From Mayfieldus sp963841445 (GTDB lineage Bacteria; Actinomycetota; Thermoleophilia; Solirubrobacterales; 70-9): a stretch of DNA of 64,000 nucleotides. The first letter of the stretch is position 1; every line of letters starts with the position of its first letter. The position numbers and the translations under genes were made by a program. The notes below the pieces were generated by a model. The model was not told where the DNA came from, did no database searches, and was given only the letters and a program-made list of their open reading frames with translations. Shown here piece after piece: positions 9,728-17,814 of this stretch. Location of the stretch: positions 744,001 through 808,000 of the forward strand of contig CAWJCP010000002.1 in the NCBI GenBank assembly GCA_963841445.1. Reading direction: 5' to 3'.

Positions 9728-11112
9728 CAGGTCGCCGCCTCCTCCGCTCCGCGTCCGGGGGCGGCTTCTTGCTCGTGCTCAAGCAGCGCCGGCAGCGTCT
9801 CGGCGACCAGCTCCAGCCCGGCGGAGCGCGACCCCTTGACCAGGACCGTGTCGCCGGAGCCGAGCAGCGGCGCCAGCAGCTCCGCCGCCTCGCTGGGGTC
9901 GGCGACCATCTGGTCGGGTCCGTAATCGCGGGCCGCCTCGCCGACGCCGACCAGCAGGTCGACCCCGGCCTCGCGGGCGTGGGCGCCGACCTCGCGATGG
10001 TGCTCGGCCGCCTCGGGGCCCAGCTCCGCCATCTCACCGAGCACCGCAATCCGGCGTCCCTGGACCGGCAGCGCGCCGAGGTGGTCAAGCGCAGCCCGCA
10101 TCGAGACCGGATTGGCGTTGTAGCAGTCGTTCACCAGCACGACTCCGTCGCCGAGCTCCAGGCGCTCGCCGCGGAGGCGCGAGAAGCGTATAGACGGGGC
10201 CCGATCCGACATCTCGGCGAGCGGCGCACCCAGCGCCACCCCGGCCGCGATCGCCGCCAGGGCATTGGTCAGGTTGTGCTGCTCTCCGAACGGGAAGCGG
10301 AAGGCCTGCTCGCCGGCAGGCGTCGCGATCAGCGCCTCGAGCCCCGCAGCCTCGATTCGGCGCTCCAGGGCCTGCACGTCGCCGCCGTCGCCGAAGCGGA
10401 TCAGGTTCTCCAGGCCCACGAGGTAGGGCTCAAGCGCCCCCGCTTCGACCGGCGCCACCGCGGCTCCGCCGGCGGGCAGGTTGGCGAGGATCTCCGCCTT
10501 CACCGCGGCGATCGCCTCGACCGAGCCAAGCAGCTCGACGTGCACGGGGCCGACGTTGGTGATCAGGGCGACGTCGGGCTCCGCGATCGCGGCGAGCTCG
10601 GCGATCTGCCCGGGGCCGCGCATCGCCATCTCCAGGACCAGCACTTCGGTCCCCGCCGGCGCCTCGAGGATCGTCAGCGGCAGCCCGATCTCGGTGTTGT
10701 AGTTCTCGCGGCTGGCGTGGACCGCGCCGGGAAGCAAGGTCGCGCAGATGTCCTTCACCGAGGTCTTGCCGACCGAGCCGGTGATCCCGACGACCTGGGC
10801 GCCCAGATGGCGGCGCCACTCGCGGGCCAGGGCGCCGAGGGCCGCGAGCGGGTCCTCCACCGTCATCACCCAGCCCCCGCCCAGCCCGGCGCCGTGCTCT
10901 GCGGCGACCAGGGCTCCCCAGGCGCCGGCGTCGAGCGCCGCCTGCGCGAACATTCCGCCGTCGGCCTGGTCGCCGCGCAGGCCGACGAAGAGGTCGCCGG
11001 GCCCCGCCTCGCGCGAGTCGATCACGGCCCGGGCCGGGGCGCCCTCACGCCCCTCGGCGACCAGCCGCGCTCCGGCCGCAGCGGCGATCCGCTGCGGATC
11101 GAAGTCGATCAC
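9727..11112 (-). CDS. murF: UDP-MurNAc-tripeptide--D-alanyl-D-alanine ligase MurF
   Basis: Completes the pentapeptide by adding D-Ala-D-Ala. ITGSVGKTSVKD is the ATP loop, followed by ENYNTEIGLPLT and a C-terminal domain beginning VNDCYNANPVSM. I chose the GTG at 11112 (VIDFDPQRIAAAAG), which lies 4 nt after the murE stop with GGTGA just upstream as ribosome-binding site. An ATG at 11145 would add 11 residues and overlap murE. Confidence 0.95.
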   Translation of the reverse strand: MIDFDPQRIAAAAGARLVAEGREGAPARAVIDSREAGPGDLFVGLRGDQADGGMFAQAALDAGAWGALVAAEHGAGLGGGWVMTVEDPLAALGALAREWRRHLGAQVVGITGSVGKTSVKDICATLLPGAVHASRENYNTEIGLPLTILEAPAGTEVLVLEMAMRGPGQIAELAAIAEPDVALITNVGPVHVELLGSVEAIAAVKAEILANLPAGGAAVAPVEAGALEPYLVGLENLIRFGDGGDVQALERRIEAAGLEALIATPAGEQAFRFPFGEQHNLTNALAAIAAGVALGAPLAEMSDRAPSIRFSRLRGERLELGDGVVLVNDCYNANPVSMRAALDHLGALPVQGRRIAVLGEMAELGPEAAEHHREVGAHAREAGVDLLVGVGEAARDYGPDQMVADPSEAAELLAPLLGSGDTVLVKGSRSAGLELVAETLPALLEHEQEAAPGRGAEEAAT

Positions 11113-11116
11113 CGAG

Positions 11117-12613
11117 TCACCGCGGCCCGCGTACTCGAAGAGCACGCAGCTGCTCGCGGGCGACCTTGCGGTCGTCGAAGGGGATCTTGCGCCCGCCCTC
11201 GAGCTCCTGGCCCTGCTCGTGGCCCTTGCCGGCGATCAGGACCGTGTCGCCGGCGTCGGCACCTCGCAGCGCCGTCGCGATCGCCTCGCGCCGGTCCGGC
11301 TCGACGAGGACCTCATCAAGCCCGGCATCTCCTCGGCTTCGCGTTCGGGGATGCGCGGTTTCGATCCCGTTCAGGATCTCGGCGATGATCGCCTCCGGGT
11401 CCTCGGAGCGCGGGTTGTCGGAGGTGACGATCGCGAGGTCGGAGAGCTCGGCCGCGATCGCCCCCATCCGCGGCCGCTTCTCGCGGTCGCGGTCGCCGCC
11501 GGCCCCGAAGACCGAGATCAGGCGTCCCTCGGTGAGCGGGCGGGCCGCGCGCAGCGCGTTCTCCAGCGCCTCCGGCGTGTGGGCGTAGTCGACCAGGACG
11601 CTGAAGGGCTGGCCCTCCTCGATCGGCTCGAAGCGACCGGGGACGCCGGCGGCGTTCGCCAGCGCCGCGGCCGCCGTCGCGGGTGCGACGCCGAGCGTCT
11701 GGGCGGCCGCCAGTGCCGCTACCGCGTTGGAGACGTTGAAACGCCCCGGCAGCCGCGTGGTCACGTCGACCGCGCCATCGGGCGTCTGCACCGCGAAGGA
11801 GGCGCCGGAGGGCTCGAGGCCGATCTCCAGGGCGCGGAAATCGGCGCTCGCGCCCTCGATGGAGAAGGTCTGGCAATCGATCTCGGCCGCCAGCCGCCGC
11901 CCGTACGGATCGTCGACGTTGACGATCGACGCCCGCGGCCCGGCTTCGAAGAGCAGCCGCTTGGCGGAGAAGTAGTCCTCCATGTCGGCATGGAAGTCGA
12001 GGTGGTCCTGGCTCAGGTTGGTGAAGACCGCGACTTCGAAGTGGATCGCGTCCGCGCGGTGCAGGGCCAGCGCGTGTGAGGAGACCTCCATCACGCAGGC
12101 CTCGTCGCCGCCCGCGAGCATGCGCCGAAAGGTCGCCTGAAGGTCAATCGCCTCGGGGGTCGTCCGCACCACGTCCTCCTCGACCCCCCCGATCACCTGC
12201 TTGACGGTTCCCAGCAGCCCGGTCGGCCGCGCATCGGCCTCGATGATCTCGCGCAGCAGGAAGGCGGTAGTCGTCTTGCCGTTCGTTCCCGTGATCCCCG
12301 CGACCTGCAGCTCCGCTGTCGGGTCGCCCCAGAAGCGCGCCGCTAGCGGCGCCATCGCGGCCCGAGCGTCGGCCACCCGCACCTCGGTCGCGCCCAGGTC
12401 GAGCGGGCGCTCGACGACCAGGCGCCGCTGCCCCGGCCTGCGACCGCCGCGGCGCCGAAGTCGTGCCCGTCGCGCGTCCCCCCCGGCACGCAGAAGAACA
12501 GCGACCCGCCGGCGACCTGCCCACTGTCGTAGGCGAGGCCGGAGACCTCCACGTCGGTCGGGACCGCGGCACTCCTCGACTTCAACGCCCTCGATCAACT
12601 CGGTGAGCTTCAC
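11117..12613 (-). CDS. murE: UDP-MurNAc-L-Ala-D-Glu--meso-DAP ligase MurE, with two compensating frameshifts
   Basis: Adds the third stem-peptide residue. GITGTNGKTTTAFLL is the P-loop. TSDNPRSEDP carries the DNPR motif of meso-diaminopimelate-adding MurE, so the wall is probably DAP type (A1gamma). The frame starts at a GTG (MKLTELIEGVEVEE). Between about 12570 and 12430 the conserved reading (DVEVSGLAYDSGQVAGGSLF then FCVPGGTRDGHDF) is in another frame, after which RLVVERPLDLGATEV returns to the first. Two opposite indels explain this. The remaining 400 residues are intact. Confidence 0.93.
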   Translation of the reverse strand: MKLTELIEGVEVEECRGPDRRGGLRPRLRQWAGRRRVAVLLRAGGDARRARLRRRGGRRPGQRRLVVERPLDLGATEVRVADARAAMAPLAARFWGDPTAELQVAGITGTNGKTTTAFLLREIIEADARPTGLLGTVKQVIGGVEEDVVRTTPEAIDLQATFRRMLAGGDEACVMEVSSHALALHRADAIHFEVAVFTNLSQDHLDFHADMEDYFSAKRLLFEAGPRASIVNVDDPYGRRLAAEIDCQTFSIEGASADFRALEIGLEPSGASFAVQTPDGAVDVTTRLPGRFNVSNAVAALAAAQTLGVAPATAAAALANAAGVPGRFEPIEEGQPFSVLVDYAHTPEALENALRAARPLTEGRLISVFGAGGDRDREKRPRMGAIAAELSDLAIVTSDNPRSEDPEAIIAEILNGIETAHPRTRSRGDAGLDEVLVEPDRREAIATALRGADAGDTVLIAGKGHEQGQELEGGRKIPFDDRKVAREQLRALRVRGPR

Positions 12614-12659
12614 GGGGGAAGAATGGCAACTGCGCCAGCGCTTCAGCGAACTGCGCTTG

Positions 12660-14315
12660 TCAGTCCGGAGGGATGCCCAGGTAGGGCAGCGCGAAGGAGG
12701 CGATCTGGCCGAACGCGGGCGCCGCGACCGAGCCGCCGTAGTAGTCGCTGCCCTGCGGCTGGTCGACGATCACCGCGATGAGCAGCCGCGGGTTCGTTGC
12801 CGGCGCCATGCCGATGAACGAGGCGACGAACTTGGTGTCCGAGTAGCCGCCGTTCTCGGCGACCTGGGCGGTTCCCGTCTTGCCGGCCAGCGTGTAGCCC
12901 GGCACGGTGACCTCGGAGGCGGTTCCTCCCGGCGCCAGCACGCCCTCGAGCATCTGGCGCACCTCGGAGGCGACCCACGGCTTGATCACCCGGTGCCCCG
13001 GGGGCTCTTCGACGGGCTTGCCGTCGACCTGGCTGAGCAGCTGCGGGCGGCGCAGGATGCCGCCGTTGGCGATCGCCGCATAGGCGGCCATCATCTGGAT
13101 CGGCGTCACCGAGATGCCCTGGCCGATCGGGAGGTTGCCGATCGAGGAGCCCGAGTAGTCGGCATAGGAGGGCACGATGCCGCCCTCCTCGGCCGGGAAC
13201 TGGATCCCGGTCCTGTGCCCGAAGCCGAAGCGCGAGACCCATCGGCTGAAGTTGCGAGCCCCCATCTTCAGGCCGATCGAGACGGCGCCGACGTTCGAGG
13301 ACTGGGCGAGGATCTGGGCGACGGTGAGGTCCTCCGCCCCGCGCGGCTCGGCATCCTCGATCGTGCGGTCGGCCACCTTGATCGTCGGCGGCAGGTAGAA
13401 GGAGGTGCTCGGCGTCACCACCTTGTCCTCGAGCGCTCCCGCGACCGTCATCGCCTTGAAGGTCGAGCCGGGCTCGTAGGTGAAGCCGGTCGCCTGGTTC
13501 TCGAGGGCGCTCGGGTCGGCGTTGGAGAGGTCGTTGAGGTCGACGGGCGGCCAGTTCGCCATCGCGAGGATCTGCGAGTTGCGGGGGTCCATCACGATCG
13601 CGGTCGCGCCCTTCGCCTGATAGGCGCTGCCGACCTGCGCGAGAACCTGATCGGTGCGGGCCTGGATCGCCGAGTCCAGCGTCGTGCGGACGTCGTGACC
13701 GTCGTGGGCGGCGCGCATCGTGTCGAGCCGGATCGGCTCTCCGAGCGCGTCGTTGACCACCCGCTCCTCGCCGTCGGCGCCGCCGAGCACGCTCTGCTCG
13801 GCGGCCTCGAGGCCGCCGAGGCCCTGGTTCTCGCTGCCGACCGCCCCGATCACTTGGGCGGCGATGTCGCCCTGCGGGTAGACGCGGCGGCTGTCGGGAA
13901 GCGTCCCGATGCCGGGCAGCTTCATCTTCTTGACCTTCTCGGCGGTCGGAACGTCGACTTCATGGGCGAGATAGGAGAACCCGCTGTTGGCGGTCAGGGC
14001 CTTGAGCAGATCGTCCTTCGAGACGTTGAGCAATGGCGCGAGGCGCGACGCGGTGCGCTCCGGGTTGTGGACCTGGTAGGGCGTCGCGTAGACGCTTGCC
14101 GCATCCTCGGAGACGGCGAGCTCGGCGCCGCGACGGTCATAGACCGTTCCCCGCAGGCCGGGAACGGTGACCGTCTCGGACTGCTGATAGCTCGCCTGCG
14201 AAGCAAGCGCGCCGCCGCGGACTCCCTGCAGCCAGAGGGCGCGCGCGACGATGATCGAGAAGCAGAGAATGAAGGCGGCGAACAGAAGGCCTATGCGCCG
14301 CTCGACCAGCCGCAT
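12660..14315 (-). CDS. ftsI: Septal peptidoglycan transpeptidase FtsI / class B PBP3
   Basis: Penicillin-binding protein that cross-links septal peptidoglycan together with FtsW. It is 551 aa. One N-terminal membrane anchor (LLFAAFILCFSIIVARALWL, residues about 10-29) is followed by the dimerisation domain with LRGTVYDRRGAELAVS. The transpeptidase domain has all three active-site motifs: STFK at 284-287, SSN at 339-341 and KTG at 479-481. There are no C-terminal PASTA repeats. The start is 7 bp after the ftsL stop. Confidence 0.96.
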   Translation of the reverse strand: MRLVERRIGLLFAAFILCFSIIVARALWLQGVRGGALASQASYQQSETVTVPGLRGTVYDRRGAELAVSEDAASVYATPYQVHNPERTASRLAPLLNVSKDDLLKALTANSGFSYLAHEVDVPTAEKVKKMKLPGIGTLPDSRRVYPQGDIAAQVIGAVGSENQGLGGLEAAEQSVLGGADGEERVVNDALGEPIRLDTMRAAHDGHDVRTTLDSAIQARTDQVLAQVGSAYQAKGATAIVMDPRNSQILAMANWPPVDLNDLSNADPSALENQATGFTYEPGSTFKAMTVAGALEDKVVTPSTSFYLPPTIKVADRTIEDAEPRGAEDLTVAQILAQSSNVGAVSIGLKMGARNFSRWVSRFGFGHRTGIQFPAEEGGIVPSYADYSGSSIGNLPIGQGISVTPIQMMAAYAAIANGGILRRPQLLSQVDGKPVEEPPGHRVIKPWVASEVRQMLEGVLAPGGTASEVTVPGYTLAGKTGTAQVAENGGYSDTKFVASFIGMAPATNPRLLIAVIVDQPQGSDYYGGSVAAPAFGQIASFALPYLGIPPD

Positions 14316-14322
14316 CCTTCGC

Positions 14323-14982
14323 TCAGCCGCTTGGCGCCGCGCCGGGTAGGGAGGAAGGCGCGGTCGCGGCGCTGGTCGTCGGGGCGCTCACCATGCTCCC
14401 GCCGAGCCCGAAGCCCTCGGCGAGCCGGCGGGCGGCGGCGCGGACCGCGTCCCGGGAGGCGTCGCGATAGCTGACGTCGGACGTCTTCGGGGCGGTCATG
14501 CCGATGCTCGCCGCGCTGTGGCGAATCCGCCCGCTGGAGAGCCGCTCCGCGAGGCGTGCGTGCAGGGCCGTGTTCTCCTGCTCGACGATCATCGCCTGCT
14601 GGGAGAGCTTGCCCTGAGCGGCGCTGAGGCTGAGGCTGACGACGTTGAGCGCCACGATCCCGGTCAGCAGCAGGCTCAGCAACCCGATCCAGGCCCGCCC
14701 GCGGGTAAGCCGGAAGACCACCCCCGTGTCGGGCAGATGCCGCACCGCGCCGGCTGTCCGGCCGACCGCGTAGGGGACGAAATGCCCCGACCGCTGTGGT
14801 CGGCGGCGGGCGGGCGTGGCTCGAACGGCGTTGCGAGCGCCCCCCGCGGTTCGCGGAGACCGCTTCGGCTTCTGGCGGAGTGCAGAGTGAGAGGTACGCC
14901 CGCCCGCCGCCCGCTGGGAGGACTTCTTGCGACGTGCGGGTGCCGCGGCGGCGGCCTTGCGTGCCGGCGCGGCGGCGCCCAT
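14323..14982 (-). CDS. ftsL: FtsL-like bitopic division protein
   Basis: Small basic protein of 219 aa. It has a long Ala/Lys/Arg-rich cytoplasmic N-terminus (about 90 residues), one membrane helix (GLLSLLLTGIVALNVVSLSL, about 100-119), a short coiled-coil-like stretch with QQAMIVEQENTALHARLAERL, and a low-complexity tail. Sequence identity to known FtsL is weak, as is usual. The assignment rests on topology and its place between rsmH and ftsI. ATG 14982 overlaps the rsmH stop. Confidence 0.75.
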   Translation of the reverse strand: MGAAAPARKAAAAAPARRKKSSQRAAGGRTSHSALRQKPKRSPRTAGGARNAVRATPARRRPQRSGHFVPYAVGRTAGAVRHLPDTGVVFRLTRGRAWIGLLSLLLTGIVALNVVSLSLSAAQGKLSQQAMIVEQENTALHARLAERLSSGRIRHSAASIGMTAPKTSDVSYRDASRDAVRAAARRLAEGFGLGGSMVSAPTTSAATAPSSLPGAAPSG

Positions 14983-15935
14983 CAGGCCACCTCTCCGACC
15001 TTCACCGCGGCCCGCAGGTGGGCGGAGGCGGCGCGTGGGTTCTCAGCCAGCTCGGCTTCGCCCGGGGGGACTGCCTTGCGGGTCAAGAGCTCTGCCTCGG
15101 GCTCGTGTCCGCAGACGCAGACCGGCAGCTCCGGGGGGCAGATGCAGCCCTTCGCGCGCGCGGCCAGGAACTGCTTCACGCGCCGGTCCTCGAGCGAGTG
15201 GAAGGAGATCGCGCCGAAGCGCCCCCCTACCTCCAGCAGGTCCCAGGCCAGCGGCAGCGCCTGATCGAGGGAGTCGAGCTCGCCGTTGACGGCGATCCGG
15301 ATCGCCTGGAATGAGCGCTTCGCCGGGTGTCCGCCCCCGAAGCGGGCCGAGGCGGGCATGCCGGCCTTGATCGCGGCGGCCAGCTCCGCAGTCGTCTCGA
15401 TCGGGCGACGGCGGACGATCGCGCGCGAGATCGCGCTCGCGTGGCGCTCCTCGCCGAAGCGGCGCAGCACCTCGGCGATCCGCGACCCCGGCCACTCGTT
15501 GACCAGGTCGCGGGCCGAGAACTGCTGCTCGGGATCCATCCGCATGTCGAGCGGGGCGTCATAGGAGTAGGAGAAGCCGCGCTCCCAGGCGTCGACCTGC
15601 ATCGAGGAGATTCCGAGATCGAGGTAAACCATGTCGGCTCGGTGGCCTTCGCCATAAAGGGCCTGTAAACCTGCCGCGTAGTCGTCGCGGATGAAGCGCG
15701 TCTGGCAGGGCGCGTCCTCGGCGAGCTCCGCGAAGCGCTGCTCGGCGACCGGGTCGCGATCGATGCCGATCAGGGTGCCGGTCGGGCCGATTCGGTCGGC
15801 GATCAGGCGCGCGTGGCCGCCGCCGCCGAACGTGCAGTCGACCGCCAGCTCCCCCGGTTGCGGGGCGAGCAGCTCGACGAGCTCGGCGGCGAGGACTGGT
15901 TGGTGCTCTACGGGCATGTAGGTAAGGGTGGCCAT
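14982..15935 (-). CDS. rsmH: 16S rRNA (cytosine1402-N4)-methyltransferase RsmH
   Basis: S-adenosylmethionine-dependent methyltransferase acting on C1402 of 16S rRNA. It starts MATLTYMPVEHQPVLAAELVELL (15935), 9 bp after the mraZ stop. MPVEHQPVL and DCTFGGGGHARLI are the family's opening and SAM motifs. YLDLGISSMQVD, RGFSYSYDAPLDMRMD and GAISFHSLEDRRVK are further signatures. It is 317 aa; an ATG at 15917 is a possible shorter start. Confidence 0.96.
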   Translation of the reverse strand: MATLTYMPVEHQPVLAAELVELLAPQPGELAVDCTFGGGGHARLIADRIGPTGTLIGIDRDPVAEQRFAELAEDAPCQTRFIRDDYAAGLQALYGEGHRADMVYLDLGISSMQVDAWERGFSYSYDAPLDMRMDPEQQFSARDLVNEWPGSRIAEVLRRFGEERHASAISRAIVRRRPIETTAELAAAIKAGMPASARFGGGHPAKRSFQAIRIAVNGELDSLDQALPLAWDLLEVGGRFGAISFHSLEDRRVKQFLAARAKGCICPPELPVCVCGHEPEAELLTRKAVPPGEAELAENPRAASAHLRAAVKVGEVA

Positions 15936-15943
15936 CTCGCCGA

Positions 15944-16387
15944 TCAGCTGCGTTCGCCGCCATCCGCGAGGCTTTCGGCGATCTCCGCCGCCGCGGCGTC
16001 GAGCTCGGCCTCGTGTCGCGACCAGGTCTCGGCGTTCCAGATCTCGAGGTTGTCGCCGGCGCCGACGATCACGCACGGTCCCGCGAGTCCCGCGTGGTCG
16101 ATGAGGATCTTGGGAAGGCGCACGCGGCCGGCGGAGTCGAGCTTCTCGTCGAAGGACCCGCCGTGGAAGCGGCGCCGCATCTTGCGGGCGTCGGCGCTGA
16201 ACGGGCTGTGCGGCGCCAGGTAGGTGTCGGAGACGCCGTCGAAGGCCTGCGGCGTGTAGAGATCGACGCAGGGGTCAAGTCCCTTGGAGAGAACAACTCC
16301 ATCAGCGAGCGCCGAGCGGAAGCGGGCCGGAACCGTGAGGCGATCCTTGGCGTCGAGACTGTGCTCGTAGAGGCCCCGAAATGCCAA
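15944..16387 (-). CDS. mraZ: Transcriptional regulator MraZ
   Basis: DNA-binding ring-forming regulator of the dcw cluster, with two SpoVT/AbrB-like halves. It is 147 aa. Each half has the conserved DxKxR-type turn: SLDAKDRLTVPARFR near the N-terminus and KLDSAGRVRLPKIL near residue 88. The conserved N-terminus (AFRGLYEHSLDAKDR) begins at a TTG codon at 16387, preceded by AAAGGACGGAGG. It is first in the cluster, with three GTGGG repeats upstream that fit the known MraZ box, so autoregulation is likely. Confidence 0.95.
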   Translation of the reverse strand: MAFRGLYEHSLDAKDRLTVPARFRSALADGVVLSKGLDPCVDLYTPQAFDGVSDTYLAPHSPFSADARKMRRRFHGGSFDEKLDSAGRVRLPKILIDHAGLAGPCVIVGAGDNLEIWNAETWSRHEAELDAAAAEIAESLADGGERS

Positions 16388-16435
16388 CCCCTCCGTCCTT
16401 TCCTGTCAGCGCGAGTCTTGAAGTAACGGACCGGA

Positions 16436-16462
16436 GTGGTGAGGTGGGAGGAGCCTCACCAC
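16436..16462 (-). repeat. 9-bp perfect inverted repeat in the mraZ leader
   Basis: GTGGTGAGG (16436-16444) and CCTCACCAC (16454-16462) are perfectly complementary with a 9-nt spacer. On the mraZ transcript this is a GC-rich hairpin about 50 nt before the start codon. No T-run follows in either direction, so it is not an obvious terminator. It could be an mRNA leader structure or an operator. Confidence 0.45.
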
Positions 16463-16489
16463 CCCGGCCCCATTGGCTTCAACTTGAGG

Positions 16490-16521
16490 CCCACGCTAAC
16501 CCACAGAGCCCCACTTTGCAA
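16490..16521 (-). promoter_or_regulatory. mraZ promoter with triple MraZ box
   Basis: On the minus strand GTGGG occurs three times with exact 10-nt spacing (complement CCCAC at 16490-16494, 16500-16504 and 16510-16514). This is the direct-repeat spacing known for MraZ operators. A -35-like TTGCAA (16516-16521) and a -10-like TAGCGT (16493-16498) are 17 bp apart, so the repeats fill the promoter spacer. The repeats are seen directly; promoter activity and repression by MraZ are inferred. Confidence 0.75.
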
Positions 16522-16787
16522 CACACTTCCGGTCGCAGATTGCAAACGCTACGTCGGACGGAATTGCTACCTGTCCCTCGTCAGGCCCGGAATCCGCTTC
16601 ACAGAGCCGGATCCGGCGCATCAGAAGTGCGCAGCAGGCTCGCTCTGAGGGCCCCTTCCCTGCAAGCCCGGTTGCAGATCCTGGCCCCAAGCAGGCACCT
16701 GAACACCACGCTGCCGAACCCAGGGTTTGAATCGCGTGCGCACAAGAGGTCGGGCTCGGCCCCTGGAGCCGAGATAGATTCTCAGCC

Positions 16788-17720
16788 GTGAGCGAGCCGG
16801 TCGAAACGCAGCGTGACGTGGGCCCGCCGGGGGCCCCACCGGCCACCGGGCCGCCCCCCTCGCCGGACGCTCCCCCGCCCTCGAGCCAGGTCGACGACGC
16901 GCATGACCTGCGCTCGTTTCACCTCAACCGGCTGCTGCGGAAGGGCTCGACCCGGATCCTGATCACGCTCTTTGTCGCGGTCGCGGGGGTGGGCGGCGCG
17001 ATCGCCGCGGGGCCGGCAATCGGCCTGATCGCCGCCGGCGCGGCGCTGCTGATCTCGCTGGTCGTCGTCTTCTTCATCGCCGACGCCGCCTCCGAGGACT
17101 CCTTCTTCGCGATCTACGCGCAGCAGCGCGGCCTCACCCGCACCGGCGAGACCTCGATCGCCCCGATGACGCCGCTGCTTCGCAAGGGCGACAAGCGCAA
17201 GGTCAAGGAGGTCCTGCGCGGGCCGCTCGCGGACGGGCTCGACGGGGCCCTCGCGCTCTACACATACACCGAGGTCTCCGAGGACGAGAACGGAAGCCAT
17301 GACACCGACTACGACTTCACGATCGCCTACGCCGAGCTGCCCGAGTCGGTCGCGCTCTGCCCCGGCCTCTACTGCAACCGCAAGTCGGGGTTTCGCTTCC
17401 TCGAGGGCGTCGAGGACGCGTTTCGCCGCAACGTCCGCGTCAAGCTGGAGAGCGAGAAGCTCGCCGGCGAGTACGAGATCTTCGTCGGCCCCGAGCAGGA
17501 CCAGAACTGGATCCACCAGCTCTTCTCCCCCAGCTTCATCGTCTGGCTCAGCGAATCGGCACCGCAGAAGTTCGCCTTCGAGCTCGACGACGGGGTGCTC
17601 TGCTGCAACGTCAAGGGCCACCGCAAGGACGCCGCGCACCTCGACGAGATGCGCGAGTCGATCGCCGTGATCGCGGCGCGGATACGCGACGAGGTTGCGG
17701 AGTCCGCCACGCCCGGTTGA
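16788..17720 (+). CDS. Uncharacterised membrane protein
   Basis: 310 aa from a GTG start. A Pro-rich N-terminus (about residues 12-33) is followed by two close membrane segments (ILITLFVAVAGVGGAIAAG and AIGLIAAGAALLISLVVVFFIA, about 57-97). A soluble domain of about 200 residues follows, with a YTYTEVSEDENGS..DYDFTIAYAELPE section and a distal LDDGVLCCNVKGHRKD. The layout resembles DUF3137-type proteins but I cannot name a function. It stands alone, divergent from mraZ and convergent with the Tad genes. Its last codons form a 15-bp tandem duplication (CCCGGTTGAGCCCTA twice) that contains the stop. Confidence 0.7.
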   Translation: MSEPVETQRDVGPPGAPPATGPPPSPDAPPPSSQVDDAHDLRSFHLNRLLRKGSTRILITLFVAVAGVGGAIAAGPAIGLIAAGAALLISLVVVFFIADAASEDSFFAIYAQQRGLTRTGETSIAPMTPLLRKGDKRKVKEVLRGPLADGLDGALALYTYTEVSEDENGSHDTDYDFTIAYAELPESVALCPGLYCNRKSGFRFLEGVEDAFRRNVRVKLESEKLAGEYEIFVGPEQDQNWIHQLFSPSFIVWLSESAPQKFAFELDDGVLCCNVKGHRKDAAHLDEMRESIAVIAARIRDEVAESATPG

Positions 17721-17738
17721 GCCCTACCCGGTTGAGCC

Positions 17739-17814
17739 CTAGATGAGTGATGCCACGGTCGCGTGCGCACAGGCGCGATCCAGGTGTGCGCGAGTCGTGG
17801 AATTGCTCATCTAG
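17739..17814. terminator. Long imperfect inverted repeat between convergent genes
   Basis: CTAGATGAG (17739-17747) pairs perfectly with CTCATCTAG (17806-17814). Inside it CCACG pairs with CGTGG, and GCGTGCGCAC partly pairs with GTGTGCGCG. The 76-nt structure lies between a plus-strand and a minus-strand gene, and its right arm contains the stop codon of the tadC-like gene. The best guess is a bidirectional terminator or mRNA 3' stabiliser. There is no clear T-tract. Confidence 0.45.

Larger units (their letters stand above)
16388..16787. promoter_or_regulatory. Divergent 400-bp regulatory gap between mraZ and the 16.8-kb membrane gene
   Basis: No coding region is supported here. The mraZ side holds a 9-bp hairpin (16436-16462) and the triple GTGGG box with a promoter (16490-16521). 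The other side ends in TAGATT (16775-16780), a -10-like box 7 nt before the GTG at 16788, suggesting a leaderless message. A CTCGGC/GCCGAG inverted repeat (16755-16760, 16768-16773) lies just before it. The middle 16525-16750 shows nothing I recognise, and no tRNA. Confidence 0.55.

Noticed and set aside
8586..10088. Very long N-terminal extension of the murD frame over mraY
   Set aside because: The frame is open by chance; MurD starts just before its UDP-binding loop, and mraY is intact in another frame there.
9769..11388. 539-codon plus-strand frame opposite murF
   Set aside because: Shadow of murF; no domain motif, biased composition.
12201..14474. 757-codon open frame on the plus strand opposite ftsI and murE
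   Set aside because: It is antisense to genes with complete catalytic motifs, shows Arg/Asp/Gly-biased composition typical of GC-rich shadow frames, and matches no family pattern.
16525..16750. Possible tRNA or small RNA gene between mraZ and the membrane-protein gene
   Set aside because: A TTTGAATCG string resembles a T arm, but no acceptor or anticodon stem can be built around it.
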